A stretch of DNA of 64,000 nt from Sphaerosporella brunnea (taxonomy: Eukaryota > Ascomycota > Pezizomycetes > Pezizales > Pyronemataceae). Numbering within the stretch: the first letter of the stretch is position 1; every line of letters begins with the position of its first letter. Position numbers and translations under genes: made by a program. Shown here piece after piece: positions 42,773-54,268 of the stretch. The notes below the pieces were generated by a model. That model was not told the origin of the DNA, ran no database searches, and saw nothing but the letters and a program-made list of their open reading frames with translations. The stretch spans positions 1 to 64,000 of the forward strand of contig VXIS01000097.1 in NCBI GenBank assembly GCA_008704415.1, in the 5' to 3' direction.

Positions 42773-43784
42773 GAGGTGAGGGCCTAATAAGATCATATAC
42801 TGCCAAATAAACCGATATTACCAAAAAAAAAATGCCGTAAGGAGTCAGCCGAGATAGCGCTAAGGGCGTTGTATCTCGTGAAGGGCTGTACTGTTTTTCC
42901 ATGCTGGCAGCAGATCTGCTGATGGCCTCGACGTGACCGCCGCTTTTGCCCAGTTCTTGCATTTCAAGTCTCTCCGGAGCTCTACACTGCCTTCCATTCC
43001 ACTAACACGACACTCCCCTGTGGCCGGTAATTAAGCATATAACTTTCGATAGGGGAACGGTGTGAAATCCGAACCAGCAGAAATATTCGCTTCCTACTGG
43101 TGCACCGCGCCCGCCATTGTAGTGGCCAGCGGTTTTCATGCGTCTAGATGTTTGGAAACTAGGCTTACTATTTTTCTACACATACAGCTTCTTATCCCCC
43201 CGAATCGTAGGTGGATTCCGGTTCAGAAGGGCCGGAATTTGAGTTTCTACGATCCAGGAGATAACACTCCAAAGTACTATTAGTTGCCGCTTGAAGAGGT
43301 AGATACTCTCAAGCCCGAGAAGCTCTTTGTGGGGGGTTCACTGTCTTTGAGAGCGGCGGTGGAGGTGATAACTTGTTGCCATAATCTTTGCTTAGAGCTT
43401 TGTTCTAATTTCCAGCGAACGCTAGCTAGGAGCTTTATCGGGAAGAATTAGTGCTGGACACAAATCCAGGCATTCTATGTACCTATCTCTGTCATCTCTG
43501 AAAAAAAAATCAAAAAAATAACTTTGATGTTATTGCTAGACTAGAAGTAACACAAGTGCTGTTGTTTTCGTCTCTGATAAAGATGCGAGGGAGGCATCCT
43601 ATGGTGCTTGGATGGGGCATGCGGTTATGGCAGCACTGGGGCAGGCGGGAGGGCGGAAGTGTGTGGCAGTCGCTGGCCAACTTTAACTCTACGCAAGAAG
43701 ATATTGTACATACAAAAGCGCGGCTTTCGAGATTTCGCTCGCTGGCTCCGAATATAACCTCCAGGTTTCTATTCCCTTGCATCC
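42773..43784. other. intergenic, no gene seen
   Basis: No supported gene; overlaps the 3' side of the MFS pseudogene at its right end. Confidence 0.45.
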
Positions 43785-45354
43785 TGCGCTTTCCACCGCC
43801 TTTTGCATTTTGCCCCCACTTTGCGGTAACCCAGATAAGTACCGCGCCGAAAAACAGCAAGATTGAAGCTATCCCGGAACCCCAACATCAGCTCACTGTC
43901 AAGAAGCACGGGGGGGAGGTTATACCTACACACAGTGCAAGACAATCCCACACCAATTGACTTTATCAACGGCAACTCCGCCGCACTCCCAGCGGCAGAG
44001 CACATATATTGGATCACATACTTGCCCCCAACAACCTCCTAGCGCCGTCCCAGCATGACCTCGGTACAATACGTATTCAAGCTACTGGATGCGGCCATCA
44101 ATATCCCAGGCCGCAAAGAAGATGGCCAGGGTCGGCAGCGCGAAGCCGCCAAACGTTTTTTCAAGGCTCCAGCCATACATAATTTTCGCGGCGGGCAGCA
44201 ACAGAAAGAATGCCAGAAGCTCCGAGTTCAGGCGGTCCTGCGGAACTCGGACGCCGCGGCGCTTCTGCACGTATTTGGTCATTGTCATGTCCGCCCATTT
44301 GCTGCCGACGATGGTGCCGAGGAGGAACCCAAGGCCTGGTGAGAGGTAGAAGAGACCAGACACCAGAGGCGAGGTCAGGTGGAAACGTGGATTTATGAGA
44401 GAGCGAGTGGCGTTAGGAGGGAATACATGTTCCACCGCATGCTATTTCGGGGGGCGGGGGGGCGTTACCATTTCTAGGTGAGTGCAAGCTGGTGGGGCTG
44501 GCTACACACCGTCAACAGCACGTTTGGATAGATCGGTATTTTGACGATTGGCAACGGTTGAGGGCTCATCCGCTTTTGGCGGTTCTGGTTGCTGCTGGCC
44601 TGCGGACCCACGCTGTTTGGGACAAATAGGAGCGCTAGAACCAATCCTACACCAGCCATGCCGGCCTGCACCCAGAATATCGCACGCCAATGGGCGAACG
44701 TTACTATGAGCCCATGCAAGGGCCCAACACCGATGCAAGGGCCTAAGTCCCCTCCCCAAAATCCACAGCCACAAACAAAACACTCACCCAGTGCGGGGCC
44801 ATTAACAATGCCAGAGATAAAAAACCCCACGGCCGTTCCCATGGTGGACGGATGGAACACATCTGCCAGAAGTCCCTGTCCGGCAGCCATAAAGAAGATC
44901 GCCTCAAACCCGGCCAGACATCGCAAGGCCACAAAAGCCTTTAAGTCCAGCGCTACCGCTGTACTGTACCGATTGAGCACACCAGGAAGACGAAGATGGC
45001 ACATTTGTAGGCGAAGCTCCGACCTAATACGCTGCTGATCGGCGCCCAGATGAAGGAACTCATACCCATCGCGCAGCGGATCCCCGCGTTGGAGATGCTG
45101 ATTGTCTCACCCGTGGTTCCGACCTCTTGCGCGATCTCGGGCATAGCTGGGAAGCGGGAGGTTGAGCTGAAGGTCGCTGCCAGCGAGATCCAGGAGGCGG
45201 TGCAGAGCATGCAGGCTTTGCGAGAGGTCGCGAAGCGGCGGTAGATATCTAAGTCATCGTCGCTGATGGGTGCGGTGGTGGTGGTGATGGTGGTGGAAGC
45301 TGTTGATGCTGAGGGTTGCCGCGAGAGTTGAGTGGCCGGAGACGGTGATTGCAC
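43785..45354 (-). pseudogene. MFS transporter (drug:H+ antiporter type), multiply disrupted
   Basis: Recognisable MFS segments run in order on the minus strand: ASWISLAATFSSTSRFPAMPEIA, MGMSSFIWAPISSVLGR, FVALRCLAGFEAIFFMAAGQG, GTAVGFFISGIVNGPALG, VTFAHWRAIFWVQ, WNMYSLLTP, NPRFHLTSPLVSGLFYLSPG, GSKWAD, SSLNTYCTEVM, and a last membrane segment ending KWG. Lesions: a 5-bp tandem duplication (TGTAC twice, 44960-44969) shifts frame between the second and third segment; a CT-repeat length change shifts frame after SLLTP; another shift precedes SSLNTYC; and an in-frame TAG replaces a residue before EVVGGKY. No ATG is evident for the first frame. Introns also exist (for example a 45-bp one after GPALG). 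Proton-coupled efflux is the family role; this copy should be dead. Confidence 0.85.
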
Positions 45355-46477
45355 TGAGTTCCACGGTCTCGGTGATGATGGCCATCGTTCTGAAGAAGTT
45401 CACTAGGAAGGCGGGGGGGAAAAAAACCTCTCCTGCAAATTGAAGCTGTTCAGATTTTGAGAGGGAAGAGACTGTGAGCCTGAGTCATTGGCACTCCCAA
45501 TTGTGTGGTCAACTGCTAGCTATGCGGTATTTCCGCAAAGGGAAACTACATTAGTAATTACTTACTTTCCATGGTAGATCACTCGCCCGTACAGTGCCGA
45601 AGGCATCTGATTCGCCAGCGTCCCGGGATCTCGGACTCAGGTTGTGGGGAAGTAGCTGGAGTAGAACACTGAATGCTTGTTATAACTGAGGATTCAGTTT
45701 GGCCAGCTAGTCTTTACCATCAAAACTGATCTCGAGGAGAGTGCCTCACTCATCTGGTGGCCGTTACCTAACTGCTATACTGGGGTAATATACATACACG
45801 GGAAAATGGAGGTCGGAGGAACCTTTTTCCGAGCACAATGGTGGCCGGATTGTGAATTTATCCTGGACTGGACAGAGGAAAACCGCCGTGGTGAACCAAC
45901 GAGGAACTGTCAAGCCGAACCAGACATCGCTCCTCGGTATTCTCTGCGCGCGTTTGTGTAAATTACCATACGATTCATGAGCCGGCACTGATGTTTCGTC
46001 CCGTCCCGTCTTATGATAGCAAAACCCATCGCCGCCGGAGAGGGGCCGGCCGGCTGGAGGGAATTGTTAAAAACAGAGAAAAAAAAACCTCCTCCCCCGC
46101 TCGTGCAGTGCAAAACAAAAAAAAAAAAAAAAAACCAATGGCTTGAAAGAAAGTGGCCAGCTGGAAGTTTTTTTTTTTTCCATCGGCGACCTGCCCTTGA
46201 GTTTTAACCTCTGCGATTTGGACTACCTAGGTAGTTACCCTCAGTTTTTGGAAAAAAAAAAATGAAACTCGTGGTTCCTCATTGTGAAGATACAAACAAC
46301 TACGGGATGTGAGAACTGGAAACCTCACCAATCTCTTGGTCCAAGAAGAAAAACAATAATAATCGAGGGTAGAGAGTCGATTTTGTGCATATTCGCCCGT
46401 TTAGCTTGCTGAAGATAGGTTGCATTATTTTTATCTCTGCCAGCGGTATGTAGAAGCATACCAAGAAGAAGAAGTAT
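45355..46477. other. intergenic, no gene seen
   Basis: Between two minus-strand genes. Only homopolymer A/T tracts (about 46110-46135, 46168-46180) stand out. Confidence 0.5.
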
Positions 46478-47679
46478 CTATCCTATCTTCTCAATCTCCA
46501 CGGGCATGCCCGATTCCAAACTCTTGATCACCGCCTCCACAACCGCCAACGACCGCGCCCCCTCCAGCGCACCACAAACGGGCTCCTTGACGCCCCTATG
46601 TACGTCTACCAGATCCCGCAGCTGCCTCGCGAACGGCATCTCATCGTCGATCTGAGTGCGCAAGGCCTCATCCATCTTTAATTTCCCCAACCAGCTCGAA
46701 CCAACATTCCCAGCCTCGCCCTCATATGTCCACAACCTCATCTCCGGTAGACTTAAGCTCCCCTTCGTGCCCATGATGGTGTAAACGGTCTGGGCGGTTT
46801 TTTCGATAAGCGGATTCTCGCCCGTTGCCATCTCCCAATTCCAGGGGCTGGCAACCGCATCGCTGAGCACAAACGTGCCGACCAAGCCGCCGCAAAACCG
46901 CAGCGTCACAGCCACCGTTTCCTCGACCTCGAAGCCGCGGGTGTGGGGCCCCTTCTCCGCAAACACGCGTTCGACGTCGCCAAACAGGTAGCGGAGATTA
47001 TCGACCTCGTGGATCAAATTGATCAGCACCGGCCCGCCGGAGCCTTTCGTTCTGCGCCACGCAAAATCGTTGAAGTAGGGGAGATCCTTGAGAAGCGCCC
47101 ACACCCCCTGGAACGCTATCACCTCTCCTAGAACCCCCGTGTCTAGCGCTGCTTTGGCGGCGCGGATGTAGCTGTTGTGGCGCCGGTGGTGCCCCGTCAG
47201 TACCTTTGCACCGTTTGCCCCCACCCCCGCCGCCCCCGCCTGCATCGCCTGGAGCAGTGCTTTGGCGGAGGCAGCATCGACCGCAAGTGGCTTCTCGATT
47301 AGGCACGTGAGTCCGTGCTTGACGCAAAGGATGCCTAGGGGTACGTGGGTAGCATTTGGAGTTGCGATTATTGCAGCGTCGACCTGGACTTCGTTGGCGC
47401 CGACGGCGAGGAGGAGGGATTCCAGCGATGGGTAATGAGGAATTGAAAGTTCTTCGGCGAGTTGCGCACCCGCGGACGTCGGCTCGACGATGCAGGTCAG
47501 CCGTGTTGATGGCTCGGAAATGATATGGGAAACGTGCCGCCGGCCGATCAGGCCTGTGGCTCCGATTACGGTCTGGCATCGGTGTGGTTAGTATGTAGTT
47601 AAGGTGTAGCGGAGGAGGGATGGGGGGGGGGGGGGGGTGGACACACGATGTTCACGGGCGGAAGAAGGGGCGCTGACAT
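46478..47679 (-). CDS. Gfo/Idh/MocA family NAD(P)-dependent oxidoreductase
   Basis: A 33-bp first exon (47679-47647) and a long exon 47572-46478 join in phase across a 74-bp intron, giving 375 aa. The intron contains a pure G16/C16 run. The join restores the Rossmann start: PVNITVIGATGLIGRRHVSHI. Further family marks are VDAAIIATPNATH, CLIEKPLAVDAASAKALL (the EKP motif), TGHHRRHNSYIRAAK and NLIHEVDNLRYLFGDV (the conserved H-x2-D region of the C-terminal domain). It probably oxidises or reduces a sugar, inositol-like or amino-sugar substrate using NAD(P); the substrate cannot be read from the sequence. Without the short exon the nucleotide-binding strand would lack its beginning, which is why this start was chosen. 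Confidence 0.88.
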
Positions 47680-48050
47680 TGTTCTTGCTGCTGCGAGGTG
47701 TCTGCTGGTGGAAACTACTCTATAGCTACTCTATTCTGCTGGTGGCAGGATGCTTTTTTATATTGCAGCTTTGGCCAGTTCCCAACGGCGAAAGTGTGCA
47801 TCCTGGGCCGCTATTCTATGTACCATTCGTCCTGGTTGGTGGAATTGGAGTTGTTCCGGCATGGGATATTTGCCGGACCGAAGGGAACATCGACCACATG
47901 CTGCCTTAAGTTCCAACCTATAAATCCCGCCTTTCGGTAACGCGGTCATCCCCGGATCCAACTGCACCCCGCAATTACAAGGATGACTGACTAGCAGGAC
48001 TACATAGTACTAGTACATAGGCACCTGTAAATGCCAGGAAGAAAATGGTT
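47680..48050. other. upstream region of the oxidoreductase, no gene seen
   Basis: No supported frame or repeat; presumably the oxidoreductase promoter. Confidence 0.45.
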
Positions 48051-48305
48051 TTAATGCCAGCCAATTTCATGTATAAGTCCAAAATACCACCGCCACAACT
48101 TATTCCCCGCCCGCTTTATTTCCCCCTTACCCCGCCTTCTACGTGGCAAAACTTTGTCGTCAAATCGTAGTGCAGCATCTTCGCCGTAGTCGGCACCAGA
48201 TTGAACAAGCACCGCATCCAAATCCACCAAAGCTTTCCACATGCGTGCTCGGAGGTTGTCCCAAATGTCCCGGTACACCTCTGTATCTGTCTCCCACGGC
48301 GGCAT
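48051..48305 (-). CDS. hypothetical short frame, possibly a 3' exon
   Basis: 84 codons: MPPWETDTEVYRDIWDNLRA, then a charged, Trp-containing stretch ending LWRWYFGLIHEIGWH. A T7CCCCAG acceptor-like sequence lies just before the ATG, so this may be the last exon of a gene whose 5' part I cannot find. Composition is protein-like; no family recognised. Confidence 0.25.
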   Translation of the reverse strand: MPPWETDTEVYRDIWDNLRARMWKALVDLDAVLVQSGADYGEDAALRFDDKVLPRRRRGKGEIKRAGNKLWRWYFGLIHEIGWH

Positions 48306-49187
48306 TGCCTGGGGAAAAAAATTCCCTGTGCAGCCTCTGACCTTTGTTCCACTGGCGCCTTTCCGTCGTTCTATAGCGGCCGAATAGATCGATGTTCTAT
48401 TGCAACAATCAACAATCTATTCGTGCTGTATGGAGACAGAGGCATGATAGGAGTTCGAAGGCGAATGCAAGAGCGGCAGGTGCTTTACTGCTAATTGGCT
48501 CGCCACTAAATTTTTCTCTGTTGGAACCGTTGGAGTCGGTCACAGATTCCTTTTGCGTACTGTTCCGGTCCTGTCATGCCGAAAGTACCGGTGGGGGTAC
48601 TCTGCGGAAAAAGCTTGCAATGGTTGCCAAGTTGTTATGTGCTCAAATACAGAGACTTACAGACATATGAAATGAGGGAGACCATTGATGTTTTGAAGGG
48701 TAGGAAATGCGTCGGAGGAGCTTGGTATGATGGAGACAGATACAGCTATTGGTATTATATATATATATGAGGAGATCTAGCTATGGTTAGCCACTCATGT
48801 ATAATCAAATGCCATTTCACAAACATTGAACAATCAGTTGAAATCATCCCCAGGAGTTTTTCGTGACTCCTGAATACTTGTAACTTAACACGGATGAAGA
48901 AACAATCTCCGGTAGCGTAGTGGTTGGGACCCCTGGGGTATAGTGAGTTTTCATTCTGGGGGCTATTCCCATGTGTATTTGTTGGAGGGCTCATAGCGGG
49001 TCACTCGTCAGCTGTGTTTCGTTGAGCGAATGACGTCAACACTAACTTGACCATTGCTCCGCAACATCTGTTAGGTAGGGTGAGTGCACCGCTCTTCCCC
49101 AGCAGCAAGCCGTAACTCTGCTCACTAAATGCAAGTCTACTCACTCACTGAGATGTATGTAATCTACTCACTAGACGCAAGGTCAAC
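48306..49187. other. intergenic, holds SINE-like copy 2
   Basis: Apart from the SINE-like copy at 48898-49000, no gene or repeat is recognised. Confidence 0.45.
48898..49000 (+). repeat. SINE-like element with tRNA-type head, copy 2
   Basis: GGTAGCGTAGTGGTTGGG fits an A box and GAGTTTTCATTCTGG a worn B box; TTCCCATGTGTATTTGTTGG downstream matches copy 1 (30718) at most positions. No cloverleaf can be drawn. Decayed. Confidence 0.35.
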
Positions 49188-49409
49188 ATGCACCTCACCA
49201 CTCTGCCGAACGAGCTCCTCCTAGACATCATCGACTGTCTGTCTTTCGCCGAGAAGTACTGCCTATCCGCCACTAGCCGCCGCTTTCGGGCACTTGTTGG
49301 CTGTCTTGAGGATTTGAAGCTGCGCGAGGGTGAACGAGGCGAGATTTTGGGGCGCTTTGAGGGGCTTGTTGCTAGGTTGGGGGTGGTGGCTAGGAGGATT
49401 GGTGGGTAG
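49188..49409 (+). CDS. F-box domain protein, short or truncated
   Basis: 73 codons starting MHLTTLPNELLLDIIDCLSF, continuing AEKYCLSATSRRFRALVGCL. This is a complete F-box, which binds Skp1 in SCF ubiquitin ligases. Fungal F-box proteins normally go on for hundreds of residues with a substrate-binding region; here the frame ends at a TAG after 30 more residues. A GGGTAGG near the stop could be a donor, but I found no downstream exon before the mismatch-repair gene 240 bp away. Likely a truncated gene. Confidence 0.6.
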   Translation: MHLTTLPNELLLDIIDCLSFAEKYCLSATSRRFRALVGCLEDLKLREGERGEILGRFEGLVARLGVVARRIGG

Positions 49410-49646
49410 GAGTGAGCGATGTTGAAATGGTGCAATGGGATGGGGAGTGCTTGGAGGAGTGAAGTGGTATCCTGTGCGAAAAGCCCTGTGCTCAATTTAT
49501 AAGAAGTGCCTTCCCAGGTGCGTTTATGGGGGGTTAAACTGAGAGTCGAGTGCTATATCATGACAAAGCTTGAAGTCTTGGCGGTCACGTCACCACCTGA
49601 CAACACAAGCACGTCGCGTCACCCCGCCACTTCCCACACCAACACC

Positions 49647-52319
49647 ATGGCGACAATCCACGCTCTTCCAACGTCCACAATCCACGCGCTGGGCTCTGGC
49701 CAAGTTCTTACAGATCCAGTCTCGCTCGTAAAAGAGCTCATCGAGAACTCCCTCGACGCGAATGCGACTCAGGTGACAATTGAAGTGTCGGCGAACCTCC
49801 TTGACTCGATCCAAGTCAAAGACAACGGCTACGGCATTGCACCAACGGATCGTGCGGTAGCTTGCAGGCGCCATTTCACATCGAAGATCACGATTTTCGA
49901 CGATATCGCTACTGTTGCTACGCTCGGCTTCCGTGGAGAGGCGTTGGCGAGCGCGGCCGACCTGAGTCAAGCGTTGTCGTTGACTACGCGCATTGAGGGA
50001 GAGGCGGTTGCGGAGGTCTATGAAATCGCTAGGGATGGAGAGGTGAAGGAACGAAGGAATATCGGTGCACCCGTGGGGACCACCATCAAGGTGGTGGGAT
50101 TCTTGAAGAGGCTGCCGGTGCGGAGAGAGAGCGTGAACCGGAATAGGGCGGCCCTGGGACAGAGGCTCAGAGAGCTGGTCTCTAAGTATTACCTTTCAAG
50201 GCCTAACTGTAGGTTTTCTTTGAAGATTCTGGCGAAAGGGACCTCGAAAGAGGTGGCCCTCGTCTATGCGCCGAGTAAGACGATCCCGGAGGCCGTGCAG
50301 AAGGTGATGGGAAAGGATGCAGCATCAGCTTGCCAGTGGGTTACAAAAGAGAAGAATGGAATCACAGTTGAGGCGATGCTGGCAAAGAAAGATTGCAATC
50401 TCGACCTTTTGGACAAGCCGCATCTGATCCAGTATGTGTACGTCGACTCTAGGCCCGTGTCGTGCATGAGAGGAACCCTGGCTTCAGTTAGAAAACTCTA
50501 CAAGACCCACATAAAGGCTATCGCTGGCGGCAGAGCACCGTCGAACCCTGCACTCTATCTGCATATTCGGTGCCCGAAAGGAATCTATGATTCGAATATT
50601 GAGCCCGCGAAGGACGACGTTCTGTTCGATTACTCGCGATCGCAGGACGTTGAGGCTGCTGTTGAAGAACTATTCACCGAGACGTACGGCGAGCTACGAG
50701 ATGTGAGTTCCGGTCTAAAGCGCAAAGAAAAGGACAAAGACAAAGATAGTTCTGAAGCTGCTGGATTCGATATCTTGCTTGCCCGGAGGAGAGTTGTGAA
50801 CGACATCGAAAATAGCCTGTCAACCCCGCCACCTCCGCTAGAAGAAGAACCTGATGACATCGGTCTGCCGCCGTCTCCAGCTCCAGATGCTATCCAAGGA
50901 TCAATGGACCAATCAGCCACCGAAACAGAACCGGAACAGACCCGCAAGGACCCTACCCTCTACAATCCATGGACAACGGCAAAGCTGAACGCCCCTATCA
51001 CTCCTAGACGCCATAATCGGAACTCGGATGCCACCTTGTCTTCTCCTGTTCGGGATTTATCCTCTCCTGCTGGACCTACTTTCAACAAAACTCCAGTCCG
51101 TTCTTCACCTCATGATCCGTCAGCTTTCAGCGCTGCTTTTACGCCAGTGAATCTCCCCCGCTCACGGCCAGACGCTGGGAACTCTTCCTCTCCCGTGTCT
51201 AGTCCTGCTCGGCCTCAACGCCACGGATATGGAATACCTCCCTTTCCCTCGCCACGATCCGCGGAACGCAGGAGCCATCAGCGTCACCAGCCCGAAGAGC
51301 CGACGTTACTGACAGATCCCGAAAATGCAGGTGCCATGGATCGCTTCGTCGTGCGGACGCCCAGAGAGCCAGCACAGAATCAAAGACCTATTCCACGCCG
51401 TGGTTTCGGCGGCGAGGACGGACACGAAGAGCCCTCGCCAGGTCAGGCAGAAGCAGGCTCCTCGCCCTCGGAACCTAGCCAGTCCCGTCCTTCACATCGC
51501 AGGTTCCGGGAGAGTGCGGACGATTCCGTACCGCCTACCCCCCGCCCACGTGATCCGCGTCCTCGCGGCGATTTCGTGACCGCCTCCAAAGTCTACGAAC
51601 AGGTCGGCAGCCAGCAAGCCGACGGTGACTCAGGACGTCCAGCCCCACCGGCACCAAAGCGGCGCCGTCTCATCGATTCTGAAGACGAGGCTGAGCCTTC
51701 CCTTCCTCGCCAACGCCCAAATCCGAACAAGAATCGATATCTCAGCGCCACCGCCGCGCTCAATACTACCATGGATGTGTACGGCGATGTACCTCCCCCC
51801 GAGGACTCAAGGCGCCGGGGTATCCCGCCGCCGCTTCCTCCGCATTTACTTGAGCGTGCTGGTAGAGAGGGCCCTTCAAATCCCTCTGCATCCGAGTCCA
51901 TGCATATTGAGCCTCCGCTTCCCATATCTCCATCTCCGACCGAAGATCAACCCCCGCGCCATTCCACCACCCGCAGACGCACTACGCGTACCCTCCCAGC
52001 ACCCCCGCTTTTGCCTTTCGACGAGGAGTGGCAGACGTATCGTCTGAACTCTCGTCTGTCATCTTCTGTTGGTGTTATCAAGGGATTGTTTTCGCACCGT
52101 GTGGAGGTGGGATATCGCATGGAGGGCCATGGCGGGGTGTTGGCGGAGCTCAAGAAGGAGGAGATGGGAGAGATCGTTAAGAGGTGGATTGAGCGCTTTA
52201 CGGGCATAAGTGAGGAGAACGTTAAAGGCTGGGATTTGGAGCCAGGAACGCAGACGGTGGATCGGTTTGGTGAGGTGGAGGTGGGCGTTGGTACGCTGAG
52301 GCCTGTGCCAGAAGAGTAA
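49647..52319 (+). CDS. mlh2: MutL-family mismatch repair protein, Mlh2 type
   Basis: Single exon, 890 aa; the ATG at 49647 (ACACCATGG) is chosen because homology starts there, although the frame is open 141 bp further upstream. The GHKL ATPase domain is complete: LVKELIENSLDANA, DNGYGI, HFTSKI with ATLGFRGEALAS, and GTTIKV. It is followed by the MutL transducer (YVYVDSRPVSC, NIEPAKDDVLF). The middle 500 residues are disordered and Pro/Ser/Arg-rich. The C-terminus lacks the DQHAADER and other endonuclease metal sites of the Pms1/PMS2 type and the MLH1 FERC end. That points to Mlh2 (human PMS1 counterpart), an accessory partner of Mlh1. MutL family sure; Mlh2 by absence of other hallmarks. Confidence 0.87.
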   Translation: MATIHALPTSTIHALGSGQVLTDPVSLVKELIENSLDANATQVTIEVSANLLDSIQVKDNGYGIAPTDRAVACRRHFTSKITIFDDIATVATLGFRGEALASAADLSQALSLTTRIEGEAVAEVYEIARDGEVKERRNIGAPVGTTIKVVGFLKRLPVRRESVNRNRAALGQRLRELVSKYYLSRPNCRFSLKILAKGTSKEVALVYAPSKTIPEAVQKVMGKDAASACQWVTKEKNGITVEAMLAKKDCNLDLLDKPHLIQYVYVDSRPVSCMRGTLASVRKLYKTHIKAIAGGRAPSNPALYLHIRCPKGIYDSNIEPAKDDVLFDYSRSQDVEAAVEELFTETYGELRDVSSGLKRKEKDKDKDSSEAAGFDILLARRRVVNDIENSLSTPPPPLEEEPDDIGLPPSPAPDAIQGSMDQSATETEPEQTRKDPTLYNPWTTAKLNAPITPRRHNRNSDATLSSPVRDLSSPAGPTFNKTPVRSSPHDPSAFSAAFTPVNLPRSRPDAGNSSSPVSSPARPQRHGYGIPPFPSPRSAERRSHQRHQPEEPTLLTDPENAGAMDRFVVRTPREPAQNQRPIPRRGFGGEDGHEEPSPGQAEAGSSPSEPSQSRPSHRRFRESADDSVPPTPRPRDPRPRGDFVTASKVYEQVGSQQADGDSGRPAPPAPKRRRLIDSEDEAEPSLPRQRPNPNKNRYLSATAALNTTMDVYGDVPPPEDSRRRGIPPPLPPHLLERAGREGPSNPSASESMHIEPPLPISPSPTEDQPPRHSTTRRRTTRTLPAPPLLPFDEEWQTYRLNSRLSSSVGVIKGLFSHRVEVGYRMEGHGGVLAELKKEEMGEIVKRWIERFTGISEENVKGWDLEPGTQTVDRFGEVEVGVGTLRPVPEE

Positions 52320-53677
52320 ATACTCGGGATTGGGGGGGGGGGGGGGTGGGGGGTGGGATGGTATGGGGGCGGCCGACTCACAGGAATTAGGGTATTATAT
52401 GGAGTTGATTTTTTTTTTTTCTCTCTTTCTTAAGGGTTGATGATGTGGGTATATGTGAGCTGTGATATGATGTGATATTTCGCTTTTTTATGTGTTTGCG
52501 CGGGGGGACTTAATTTGTGGGCTTTTATGTGGATTTAAGATATGTTTGAGCACTTCAGTTCGGTGTACTTGTAGTTGGAAGATGGAGGGCAGCTCGCTCT
52601 ATATATCTGGGACAAAAAAGAATCGGTATTTGACCTAAAGCGCAGCCTATGTTCGGCACCTGGCAAGCACGGCACCCTGTGGTTTTGAAAAAAAATGGCC
52701 TTTGGTGGGGGGATATGGAAAAAAACTTTGTCTCTTGATCAAGAAGTGTTGAGAATGGTGCATGTTGGTAGAGCTGGATGAATTGGAGTTCTGTACATGT
52801 AACTACTCATTATCAGCAGTTCGTGACTCGAGGCAGATGGCAGCCCATGTGCACGTGGTGGAGGCTTTCTTATAGGAATACATTGTTCATACATACTTTC
52901 TAGTGATGCAGTCATAGGATGTCACTCGGTAATTTCATTCCAACTCATAAGTACTGCAATTGACCAAGGTTCTAGTCAATATTCGGTCAAGGCATCCAAC
53001 CGAAATTGTGATTTTGCGGCTAGTCTGTCAGGCAGCTACCGGGAGGCCACAGATTATAATTACGCCAGCCCTGGTTGGCAAAAAAAAAAAAGTGGCCGCC
53101 CACAGACTATTTGCGACCTGAAAGTGTTCGGCTCTATTTGACTTCCAGCCTGAAGGTTGCGCAAATATACCAGAGGTCTACTAGTTCAGTAGGTATTGTG
53201 TAATTCCAAACTAAACACAGGCTCAAAGGTTTGAATCTTGAATCGACTCTTGCGCCAAACTTACGATATTTGGCTTAAAAGCATGATAACCCGGGTGCCG
53301 GGCCCTAAGGATGAGTCCGGTTGTATATATGCAGTGCAGTACCTACATACGATGGAAATGCTGCAATTGGCCTCTATAAAGTGGGTGGTGGTTAAACGAG
53401 TTAAAAAATAAGGTATGTATGGCCAACCTCTCCCGCTAATAAGGAGGAAATCTGGACACCCCAGGGCCTCGCTCGGCTGGCTGACGAAAGGATTCTTCGA
53501 GTCATTCTGATATTATCTACAGTTGCCCGTGATCATGCGTATGCAGGCTTATATCATCAACAACTGCGTCGTGTGGCCGGCCTCGCGTTCCTTCAACCCG
53601 CCAAACTACTTTCTTTAACTATTAAACAACACACAACTCGATCCACCCGCCGCACGTGCTTCGAACCTACCGGCGCC
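52320..53677. other. intergenic, no gene seen
   Basis: Starts with a G15 run at 52332-52346 just after the mlh2 stop, then AT-rich sequence; no supported frame. The last ~150 bp are C-rich and form the leader of the NC2-beta gene. Confidence 0.5.
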
Positions 53678-54268
53678 ATGTCAGATCGCGAATTCAACAA
53701 CTGTGCGTCCAGCCTTCCTTTGTTTCTGTCGCTCGCACTCCCCTCGCCCAACCACAGCTGCTAACAAACATGGCCCCCTCGAACGCCAAAGCCGACGATC
53801 TTTCCCTCCCCAAGGCCACCGTGCAGAAGATCATCGCTGAGATCCTCAGCAGCGATGTCTCCTTCGCTAAGAATGCCCGCGACCTGCTGATCGACTGCTG
53901 CGTCGAGTTCATCACGTTGATTTCGAGCGAGGCGAACGATATCGCGGAACGCGATGCGAAAAAGACGATTGCCTCCGAGCATGTCGTTAAAGCTCTCAAG
54001 GACCTCGGGTTCGAGGAGTATGTCGACCAGATCAATGAGGTGGCGCAGGAACACCGTGAGCATCAGAAGGTACCTCTCGCACTCGTCCCCGCCCCCTCCC
54101 CCGTCACCGTTCCTCACAACATGCTAACACACAATTTAGAGTCGCGAGAAGAAGCAGACCAAGTTGGAGCTGAGCGGACTTAGCCAGGAGGAACTCTTGC
54201 GCCAGCAGGAGGAGTTGTTCGGAAACGCGCGCGCCAAGTTCCACCAGATGGGCCAGGCGGAGGCTTAA
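53678..54268 (+). CDS. ncb2: NC2-beta (Dr1) transcription regulator subunit
   Basis: Exons 53678-53702, 53792-54069 and 54140-54268 give 143 aa. The short first exon (MSDREFNN) splices into SDDLSLPKATVQKIIAEIL, the start of the histone-fold domain. It continues FAKNARDLLIDCCVEFITLISSEAND, KKTIASEHVVKALKDLGF and EYVDQINEV. The third exon adds KKQTKLELSGLSQEELLRQQ and a Gln-rich helix. With its alpha partner, NC2-beta binds TBP on promoters and blocks TFIIB entry. An in-frame ATG in intron 1 (53770) could start an alternative N-terminus MAPSNAKADDLSL. Length and domain are typical. Confidence 0.94.
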
